The translations under genes were made by a program, and so were the position numbers. From Pseudoalteromonas distincta (GTDB lineage: Bacteria; Pseudomonadota; Gammaproteobacteria; Enterobacterales; Alteromonadaceae), in NCBI RefSeq assembly GCF_000814675.1, contig NZ_JWIG01000001.1, forward strand, positions 852,461-916,460: DNA of 64,000 nt, given 5' to 3'. The notes below the pieces were generated by a model. It did no database searches. It had not been told where the DNA came from and saw only the letters and a list, made by a program, of their open reading frames with translations. Shown piece by piece: positions 57,105-64,000 of the stretch. Numbering within the stretch: the stretch's first letter is position 1; each line of letters starts with the position of its first letter.

Positions 57105-58819
57105 ACAACGCTAATACTATTTAATGCGTCTTTAATTGCTTGCTGGCTTATTGGCTTATGAATATGGAGGTTAGCTCCGTATTCATAAACTCGCTCTATA
57201 TCATTTTGTGAGGTATTTGCTGTTATAACAATAATTGGCATTACTTTATTAAGATCGGAACGTATTTTTTTAATAGCCTCAAACCCATCCATTACTGGCA
57301 TGTTTAGGTCCATAAAAACAATATCGTACTGATTTTCACTCACCATATCACACGCGACTTTACCATTTTCTGCGCAATCATAGCTTAAACCTAATAAGCT
57401 AAGTATGCGGGTTAATAACATAGTGTTTAATGGGTTATCTTCAACGACTAAATACGTTAGCTTGTTGTTTACTTTAAGAGGTGTTGGGAGGGCTTTACTT
57501 ATTGTCACTGGTAAATACAAAGACACCAAAGCACCATGAGTTTTATTATTTGTAAAAGTAATTTCACCATGTAGTGCTTTTACAACGTATTGAACCCGGG
57601 TTAGGCCTGTTCTTAACCCTTGAAAGTGATTGGTTTGTTTAAATGAGTCAAATTCAAGACTGGTAATCTTCTTCGAAAAGCCACTGCCAGTGTCACTCAC
57701 CGTTAAATGAAATTCATCATTTAAAAGCTTAGCTGAAACAGTAATTTCACCTTTTTGTGTAAACTTAATTGCATTACTAATTAATTCTGTAAGTGTGTGT
57801 TGCAAACGTTGATGATCCAATTTACATACACAATTTAACGATTCATCTAAAGAGCTAACTAGTTTTAGGCCTTTTTGCTTACACGCATGCTTGTAAGCTA
57901 TTACTACTTTATTACACGACTCTAGAAGGTTTTCGTCATTTAAATGCGGTACCCATTTACCTGCACTTAAAGCCTGCAAGTCTTGTAATTCATCTAATAT
58001 GGCTATTAACCTAAGCGCGCAATAGTTAGCTTGGGTTTTAACGCTTTGCTGTTTATCAGAAACCTCTAGCTCCTCAATAGACGTAATAAGTCCCTGCAAA
58101 GGTGTTCTAAATTCGTGACTAGCTCTGGCAATAAAATGTTCTTTATTTTGACTTGTTTGATAAACAAAATCTTTTTGTTTTTGTAGCTCTAAAAGCGTGT
58201 CTGAAACCTCTTTTTCCATTGGTATAAAAACAAATCTTAACTCAATAAGTAATAATATCATTGCCAATAACCAGCATAGTATCTCTAGGTTGGCGACCCA
58301 ATTTACTTTTTTAACAGCTTGAGATTCAAATAAGCTCACTGCCTTATCAAGCTTTGTTAATAACGTTTCAACATGCTTTATAGAAAATACTGAGTGGTTT
58401 ATCTCTCCTTGCTGATACAAAAGCTGCTCTGTTTGTTCTATATAGTCAAATACCGCTTTATCTAACCCAATCGTTTCACCAAAATATAAGTCTACTAACG
58501 CTGGATTTAAGTAAATGTATTCGTCATCAGAGTTTTTAGTTAATAATATTTGATGGGACTTTTTAAATGTATTGAGGGACTTTTCAAGTGACTCAGTATG
58601 AGCTGGCGAATAATTACTGATGTTAAGCATAGCGTTACTGTGCCAAGCAATTTTCTGTGAGAGCATACGCTGGCTACCAGCGATGTTAATAATTTTTGCA
58701 TCAAACTTTTGAACAGAAAAACTATGCTGCATTAATAAAGCAGAGCCACTTATTAATAGCGCTATTGCAATTAGTGCCCATCGGTAACGTGTTCTCACGC
58801 TTTTAATAATATTGAACAT
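57092..58819 (-). CDS. Hybrid histidine kinase with PilJ-type sensor and receiver domain
   Basis: 575 residues. Helix about 15-32, periplasmic PilJ-N-type sensor about 35-175 with AGSQRMLSQKIAWHSNAM, helix about 178-198, kinase domain with phospho-acceptor His in ARASHEFRTPLQGL (about 235), ATPase motifs HTLTELISNAIKFT and DTGSGF, and a C-terminal receiver (about 450-572) with Asp in FMDLNMPVMDG. The last residues R-A-C and the stop are encoded by the MITE-like element. Removing the element and one AC copy gives V-V-K-stop. PilJ-N sensors are linked to nitrate/nitrite sensing or pilus chemosensing. Confidence 0.85.
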   Translation of the reverse strand: MFNIIKSVRTRYRWALIAIALLISGSALLMQHSFSVQKFDAKIINIAGSQRMLSQKIAWHSNAMLNISNYSPAHTESLEKSLNTFKKSHQILLTKNSDDEYIYLNPALVDLYFGETIGLDKAVFDYIEQTEQLLYQQGEINHSVFSIKHVETLLTKLDKAVSLFESQAVKKVNWVANLEILCWLLAMILLLIELRFVFIPMEKEVSDTLLELQKQKDFVYQTSQNKEHFIARASHEFRTPLQGLITSIEELEVSDKQQSVKTQANYCALRLIAILDELQDLQALSAGKWVPHLNDENLLESCNKVVIAYKHACKQKGLKLVSSLDESLNCVCKLDHQRLQHTLTELISNAIKFTQKGEITVSAKLLNDEFHLTVSDTGSGFSKKITSLEFDSFKQTNHFQGLRTGLTRVQYVVKALHGEITFTNNKTHGALVSLYLPVTISKALPTPLKVNNKLTYLVVEDNPLNTMLLTRILSLLGLSYDCAENGKVACDMVSENQYDIVFMDLNMPVMDGFEAIKKIRSDLNKVMPIIVITANTSQNDIERVYEYGANLHIHKPISQQAIKDALNSISVVRAC

Positions 58820-58906
58820 GTATAAACCAGTTTTTTATATAAGTGTAGACTAATTTTTTAAAACGAAGAATCAGTCAAAATAATTAAGCGAATTATTAAT
58901 ACCCAA

Positions 58907-58932
58907 TAAAAAAGCCCAGCATCAAGCTGGGC
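58907..58932 (-). terminator. Terminator of the cti gene
   Basis: GCCCAGC/GCTGGGC stem with a 5-base loop and TTTTTT on the minus strand, about 20 bases after the stop. Confidence 0.82.
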
Positions 58933-58950
58933 CATAGTAGTAAAATTATA

Positions 58951-61284
58951 TTAGCGATTCTCTAATCGATTATAATCGAACATTCCATATTCTATCCCAC
59001 GATACTTTTTAGCTGTATCGTGCAATATATCGCTGTATTGCCAAAACTGTGGATGAGTACGTCGAATACCAAACTTAGATTTCAAAGCACCATAATCGGC
59101 TTCTATTTGCATCATAGGCAATTGCTCGGCAAAAGCATTTACTTGCTGCTCGTTATTTAAATACCAAATAGCTGCTGGGTAATCACCGATAAAGCCAGGA
59201 ACAATCGTTGCGGTATCTTCATCATAAGCACGTTGACCATCTTCGTTTAGTAAACTAGAAATATTGTAGTGCGCATTATGATGAATAATAGTGTAGCCCT
59301 TATGACTATTATCTTTTTGCTTTACAAGTACAAAAGAAAGCTGAGGTAACAAGTTTACCGCTTTTGCTGGCATATTACTTACTACATTTAACGGCTTTGG
59401 TACTTCAGTGTAGTTGTATCTTTCACTTAAAACTGGCGCTAAGGCTTCTTTCATCAAAGTATATAGCTCATGCTGTGGATCATCAGTTTTATAGTTAATA
59501 CCACTTGGCTGACTAAATTCTCGGTTATTTTTAAAGAACTTAGATAAGTCAGGTGGTGAATTACGATACCACTGCTTTTTGATTTGATTACGCTTAGCCT
59601 CAGGTAACAATGCTAAAAAGTTTTGCTCTCCCTCTAAACGTAAAAAATCCATATATAGGCGTGTCACTAATTGGTGGCCTATATTTCCGTACACATCAAA
59701 GCCTGCTACAAGCAAATAGTGAATACGCTCAAACAAAGCATAATCTAATATCCAGGTGGTTTTAGGCTCTTGACCAATAAAACCTTTAACTACAGTTGCA
59801 CTATCAAAATGGCGGAAAATAGTTAGTGCCGCATTTTTATTATGCCCATCACCTTTCCATAGTAAGTCTGTTGTAAGGTGCTCACCACCTTTGAACATTT
59901 TGTTAGCAAGCTCAACTTTCGCCTGTAAATACTTTTTCTCGCGAACTGAATATTTAACCCAGCTAGAAATGGGTAAGGCATTACTCTCCTCAGCAGCAGG
60001 AAGTTCTAATGCCTCTTCATGTTGCATTAGCATTTCCCCTACAGCCGGAGTCGCTACTTTATTAGGATCAGCAAATGCCACCCAAAAATGATCGTTTATA
60101 ACATTTAAAGCAATCTGACCACGACAAACAGGCCCTTTTATAAAGCCCATAATAATTAACTCTGCCTCATCAAGCATAAATTGATACTTAGAATTAATTG
60201 GAATAACTTCAAAAGTTTTAAAAGGGTTAGATGCTGCCTTAGGCTCATAACTAGGCATTTTCGTAACAGTATAATCTGGCGCAATAAACTGCTCATATAA
60301 ACGCAGTAATTTAGCTTCATTAAGCTCAAGTGGTAAATGTGTTTTAGAAAGTATGGTTGTACGTTCTTGCATAAAACGATAATAAACACGGCTAACTTTA
60401 GGGTCATCGTATGGGCGGCGCGTGTTAATTAACTTTATTTCCTCACCAGGAGGCGTACTTGAGCGAACTAGTTTGAAAAAGCTTTGTGGGTTTTCTGAAG
60501 TAAAATAAATATGTGCTAAAAACCAATGCTCATAAATATACCGTGCTGATAACTGATACTTTAAGCTATCTTGATTTAAAAATGCTTCCCAGCCCGCTAT
60601 TTTATTCTGATCATATTTACTTGGTGGCTGAATATGTGACATTTTACCACCACCTTTAAGCCAGTTCTGTAAGTGATTAAACTCTTCACGCGAAACACCA
60701 GGTAAACCATAAGGCATGCCGCCATGAGGTTGATCACTTGCCAATCGATCAAACTCACCCATTGTTGCGCAGGTTTGCGAACGTGCTAACGAAAAGTCAA
60801 ACTCATCATCTAGCACTTCATTTACTGGCAATTCATGGCTTTGCTTTAGCACCAGGCTATTAAATAACACACTGCCCGCTAAGTTAGCTTCTTCACTTTG
60901 CACGCGCTCATTTAGCACTGGCGTAAAGTTTTTCTCTCGCCATTGCTGAGTATTAGTTGCATCAAATAATAAACGGCTTGGGGTCGTTGCCAATAAACGA
61001 GTTCCATCGTAAACAAGCTCTTTACTCAAACCTCGGTCAATACCTTCAGGGGATGAGAGCTTAAGCTGGCAAGGTGCGTCGTAACAACCATGACAAACTA
61101 CGCAGCGGGTATCGAGTACTGGTTTTACATTTTGTAAAAAATCAGCACCAGCACCTGTTGTATGAGGCACCATTCTCTCTTGTGTTTGTTCAGGTCCAAA
61201 AAGATCATCGTAGTGAGCATTTCCCAAATATGCACAACCGCTTAAAATAATGAGTACTATCGTACTTATTAGTATTTTTCTCAT
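58951..61284 (-). CDS. cti: Fatty acid cis/trans isomerase
   Basis: 777 residues. Signal peptide with a Cys after ILSG at residue 17 (lipoprotein-like). Haem c site CVVCH at about 61-65 followed by GCYDAPCQL, typical of Cti. The enzyme turns cis-unsaturated acyl chains of membrane phospholipids into trans forms in the periplasm, stiffening the membrane under solvent, heat or salt stress. Further family blocks: MPYGLPGVSREEF and GNIGHQLVTRLYMDFLRLEGE. Its ATG overlaps the stop of the preceding small gene by 4 bases. Confidence 0.93.
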   Translation of the reverse strand: MRKILISTIVLIILSGCAYLGNAHYDDLFGPEQTQERMVPHTTGAGADFLQNVKPVLDTRCVVCHGCYDAPCQLKLSSPEGIDRGLSKELVYDGTRLLATTPSRLLFDATNTQQWREKNFTPVLNERVQSEEANLAGSVLFNSLVLKQSHELPVNEVLDDEFDFSLARSQTCATMGEFDRLASDQPHGGMPYGLPGVSREEFNHLQNWLKGGGKMSHIQPPSKYDQNKIAGWEAFLNQDSLKYQLSARYIYEHWFLAHIYFTSENPQSFFKLVRSSTPPGEEIKLINTRRPYDDPKVSRVYYRFMQERTTILSKTHLPLELNEAKLLRLYEQFIAPDYTVTKMPSYEPKAASNPFKTFEVIPINSKYQFMLDEAELIIMGFIKGPVCRGQIALNVINDHFWVAFADPNKVATPAVGEMLMQHEEALELPAAEESNALPISSWVKYSVREKKYLQAKVELANKMFKGGEHLTTDLLWKGDGHNKNAALTIFRHFDSATVVKGFIGQEPKTTWILDYALFERIHYLLVAGFDVYGNIGHQLVTRLYMDFLRLEGEQNFLALLPEAKRNQIKKQWYRNSPPDLSKFFKNNREFSQPSGINYKTDDPQHELYTLMKEALAPVLSERYNYTEVPKPLNVVSNMPAKAVNLLPQLSFVLVKQKDNSHKGYTIIHHNAHYNISSLLNEDGQRAYDEDTATIVPGFIGDYPAAIWYLNNEQQVNAFAEQLPMMQIEADYGALKSKFGIRRTHPQFWQYSDILHDTAKKYRGIEYGMFDYNRLENR

Positions 61285-61646
61285 TCGTCGTCCTCATCAC
61301 CTAAATCAAAGGTGGGCATCATATCCATTTGAGGAGAAACGAATGTATTCTGACCTTTAGTATTCAAAACAATACTTAAAAGAGGGCCATGCGTTAATGT
61401 TATCTGCGCATCGTGCTCTTGATCTAATATAGCTAAGTACAGAGGATTAGTTATAAGCAACTCATAACCGCTAACAGTAATAGCGACACTGCTATCTTCA
61501 CTTGGGTTCTGGCAAATTTGAGCAAGTAACTCATCATCAAGTCCAATTGATATTTCAAAATCAGGCTGCTCTAAGTCTCTATTACTTAATGATTCATCTA
61601 ATAGAAATAAAGGGAGGGTTAAATTACTATCTTGTTCAAATTCCAT
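61281..61646 (-). CDS. Small acidic protein of unknown function, coupled to cti
   Basis: 121 residues, strongly acidic, with no signal peptide or membrane segment and no cysteine pair motif (one Cys in LAQICQNPSED). Predicted mostly beta with a disordered acidic tail (DLGDEDDE). I do not recognise a family. It overlaps cti by 4 bases, so translation is coupled and a role with Cti or in its control is possible. A GAGA-type ribosome site precedes the ATG. Confidence 0.65.
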   Translation of the reverse strand: MEFEQDSNLTLPLFLLDESLSNRDLEQPDFEISIGLDDELLAQICQNPSEDSSVAITVSGYELLITNPLYLAILDQEHDAQITLTHGPLLSIVLNTKGQNTFVSPQMDMMPTFDLGDEDDE

Positions 61647-61734
61647 TGCGTTCTCTGCACTTTCTGACGATTTAATTGACGAGTATTATATCAAACTAGC
61701 GAGCAAATTAACGCTAAAGCTAATTTAACTGTGT

Positions 61735-62529
61735 TTAAACGTCATCCATAACAGATTCGATCACCGAAAATACAGCACCTTGAGGGTCGCATATAACACT
61801 AAAACGACCAACATCGGGGATATCTGTTGCAGGAACACATACTTGTCCACCTAAGCTAGCGGCTTTACTAACAATTACATCGCAACTCTCTACTGCAAAA
61901 TAAATCATCCAATGAGCAGGGGTATCATCAGGCCATTCACTTGTCATTTCAAGCATACCGGCAATTGGTTGTCCATCGACTAAAAATAAAATGTAGTCCA
62001 TCCCTTCCATAGGCTTTATTTCGCTTTCCCAGCCTAGTAAAGCACAGTAAAAGTCTCGACTTACTTTACTATCTCTTGTTGCTAACTCATGCCAATAAGG
62101 CGTATTTAATTCACCTAAGTGCTTACAACCTTTATGCTCATTCCCCTGCCATAGTGCAACAGTTGCGCCTACTGGATCTTTTAGCATAAGCATGCGACCT
62201 GCATTCATAACATCATGAGGGCCGGCAAGAACTTCAGCACCCAGTTCTTTTGCTTTTAGCGCACAATCATCAACATTATCGACGGCAATGTAAGCCAACC
62301 AGTGACTTGGGATCCCTGCACTAATTTGCTCTTTAGGCATTTCGTACATTGCAGCGATATCATCACCTTGCTTTTGTAGCATGGTGTAGTATATGTTCTC
62401 TCCAATAGGTTGATCGTCATACCCCCAATCAAATAATGATGTATAAAAAGCCTTACCGTCTTTCCAATTGTGTGTACAAAGCTCTGACCAACAAAAAATA
62501 CCATGCGGATGGTTTTCAACTTTACTCAT
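61735..62529 (-). CDS. VOC-family protein with two glyoxalase-like domains
   Basis: 264 residues in two similar halves (about 8-125 and 140-258). Each has W-x-E-L near the start (CWSELCT; YWHELAT), a P-x-H-W strand (IPSHWLAYIAV; TPAHWMIYFAV) and a PxG strand near the end (DPVGATVALW; DPQGAVFSVI). Such two-domain VOC proteins include glyoxalase-like and antibiotic-binding proteins and some regulators. Metal ligands are not certain and no specific reaction can be named. Confidence 0.82.
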   Translation of the reverse strand: MSKVENHPHGIFCWSELCTHNWKDGKAFYTSLFDWGYDDQPIGENIYYTMLQKQGDDIAAMYEMPKEQISAGIPSHWLAYIAVDNVDDCALKAKELGAEVLAGPHDVMNAGRMLMLKDPVGATVALWQGNEHKGCKHLGELNTPYWHELATRDSKVSRDFYCALLGWESEIKPMEGMDYILFLVDGQPIAGMLEMTSEWPDDTPAHWMIYFAVESCDVIVSKAASLGGQVCVPATDIPDVGRFSVICDPQGAVFSVIESVMDDV

Positions 62530-62814
62530 GAGTAAGCCCTTATTATTCTAATTTTACCTAAACGAACTCTGTCACATTTTATAAACGAGATAATGGAACA
62601 GACTATAAATTGAGATTAGAGCAATAACTAAGCAGAGTCGATAAAAGAAGGGCAAAAATTCGTTATTCAGTTGTTTCATATTTGAGGTTTTTAACGCAGT
62701 CAGGGTCAGATTTAACCTCTCAAATGGATTAAATATTATTGCTGATTGATAGAAATGATTTACTAGGAAGTCCTTCGCTCTAGAGGAATCCCTAAATTAC
62801 TTTTCTGCAGACGT
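62530..62814. other. Spacer between the VOC gene and the rRNA operon end
   Basis: About 285 bases, AT-rich. I see no reading frame, RNA structure or repeat that I can support. The 62815-62842 terminator follows. Confidence 0.5.
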
Positions 62815-62842
62815 AAAAAAGCCCGACTATTTCTAGTCGGGC
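62815..62842 (-). terminator. Terminal terminator of the rRNA operon
   Basis: GCCCGACTA-gaaa-TAGTCGGGC stem followed by TTTTTT on the minus strand, after the decayed 5S copy. Confidence 0.88.
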
Positions 62843-62857
62843 TCTCTACAATTTGAA

Positions 62858-63000
62858 GCCTGGTACTGTCGTAGTGCCCACAGCGGTGGAGAGTCACATA
62901 GCAAATGCTACACTATCGTTGGCCGGGGCTCGCCCTCGAGCTGTTTGGTTTCACTACTTAGTTCGGCATGGGCTCTTGGCTATTTACTAAATCCCAGATA
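62858..63000 (-). pseudogene. Decayed second 5S rRNA copy
   Basis: Lies directly after the normal 5S and its terminator. It keeps blocks of 5S such as CATGCCGAACT, AGTAGTGAAAC, GATAGTGTAGCATTTGCTATG and the closing TACCAGGC, and the same downstream bases (TTCAAATTGTAGAGA). The 5' third is replaced and GC-rich insertions occupy the middle and 3' parts, so helix I and normal folding are lost. The 5' boundary is uncertain. Confidence 0.75.
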
Positions 63001-63002
63001 GC

Positions 63003-63031
63003 AAAAAACCCGTCACATTGCTGTAACGGGT
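63003..63031 (-). terminator. Terminator after the normal 5S gene
   Basis: ACCCGTTAC and GTGACGGGT arms (one wobble) with a 6-base loop and TTTTTT on the minus strand. Confidence 0.85.
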
Positions 63032-63045
63032 CTCTACAATTTGAA

Positions 63046-63161
63046 GCCTGGTAATGTCCTACTTTCACATAGCAAATGCTACACTATCATCGGCGCTGTT
63101 TCGTTTCACTACTGAGTTCGGCATGGAATCAGGTGGGTCCAAAACGCTATTGTCACCAAGC
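63046..63161 (-). rRNA. rrf: 5S ribosomal RNA
   Basis: 116 bases on the minus strand. It begins GCTTGGTGACAATAGC and ends ACATTACCAGGC, whose ends pair as helix I. The internal CCATGCCGAACTCAGTAGTG is the universal 5S core. It follows 23S after a spacer of about 205 bases with no tRNA. Confidence 0.95.
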
Positions 63162-63366
63162 AAATTAGGTGCAAAGAATCAATGACAAGCACGTAGTGCT
63201 ATCATTTTCTTTGCGCAAGGTGCCTCAATGTTAACGCTACGCGCTAAGAGTCACCTCTTGAATTTGGAAAATATCTGATAATATTTTTTAAGTCTTTCTA
63301 AGTAATGTCTACTTTAGTTATATTAACTTCTGTCTAAACTGTCGCATAAAACGCGTTTGGCGTTGT

Positions 63367-64000
<634 letters not shown>

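Overview
The window is chromosomal DNA from a low-GC marine gammaproteobacterium of the Alteromonadales, most likely Pseudoalteromonas. The evidence is protein similarity recognised by eye (SecA, PolA, HemN, IlvG, HutH), the AT-rich spacers, the YihI/DUF2489/HemN and DarP/PmbA neighbourhoods, and dispersed intergenic palindromes. polA, engB, yihI, hemN, the ilv operon, rep and an rRNA operon lie together, which suggests a position not far from the replication origin. Most of the window is core genome. The interesting material is in regulation and in the spacers.

Layout. 1-337: 5' part of a PAP2 phosphatase gene running off the left edge. 536-9218: rraA plus a split histidine-utilisation locus (hutG; hutI<->hutC; hutUH) with two HutC-type palindromes, interrupted by a degenerate GGDEF/EAL membrane protein. 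9215-21911: a YeeZ-like protein, a dCache chemoreceptor, secA-mutT, a NahK-like sugar kinase, an M13 peptidase lipoprotein, dciA, pmbA and darP. 21963-26933: hemN with an FNR-type promoter, DUF2489, yihI, a CsrB/CsrC-like sRNA candidate, cytochrome c4 and engB. 26943-33072: DUF1285, YceI, a candidate sRNA next to polA, polA, a DnaA-box region, elbB and cytochrome c5. 33237-42090: a GAF-GAF-GGDEF protein, rep, ubiK, an oxidoreductase, carbonic anhydrase, a methyltransferase and an NMT1-like binding protein. 42188-47880: the ilvL-ilvGMDA operon with leader peptide, attenuator and promoter.

48075-55194 is an envelope-modification cluster. It holds a phosphoethanolamine transferase preceded by a PmrA-type direct repeat, diacylglycerol kinase, an LTA-synthase-like phosphotransferase, an OmpR-family two-component system and a TraB/GumN protein. 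The likely logic is that the transferases release diacylglycerol from phospholipid donors, DgkA recycles it, and the two-component system controls the first promoter.

55242-62529: a ModF-like double ATPase, a 363-bp MITE-like element that supplies the stop codon of a hybrid histidine kinase, the fatty acid cis/trans isomerase with a small unknown partner, and a VOC protein. 62858-64000: the distal end of a minus-strand rRNA operon (23S 3' part, a normal 5S and a second, decayed 5S copy).

Best leads: the CsrB/C-like RNA (24771-25125), the MITE at the end of the kinase gene with a reconstructable empty site, the PmrA-type box before the transferase operon, the FNR-type hemN promoter, the unassigned sRNA next to polA, and the 5S pseudogene. 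No new defence or mobile gene system was found.
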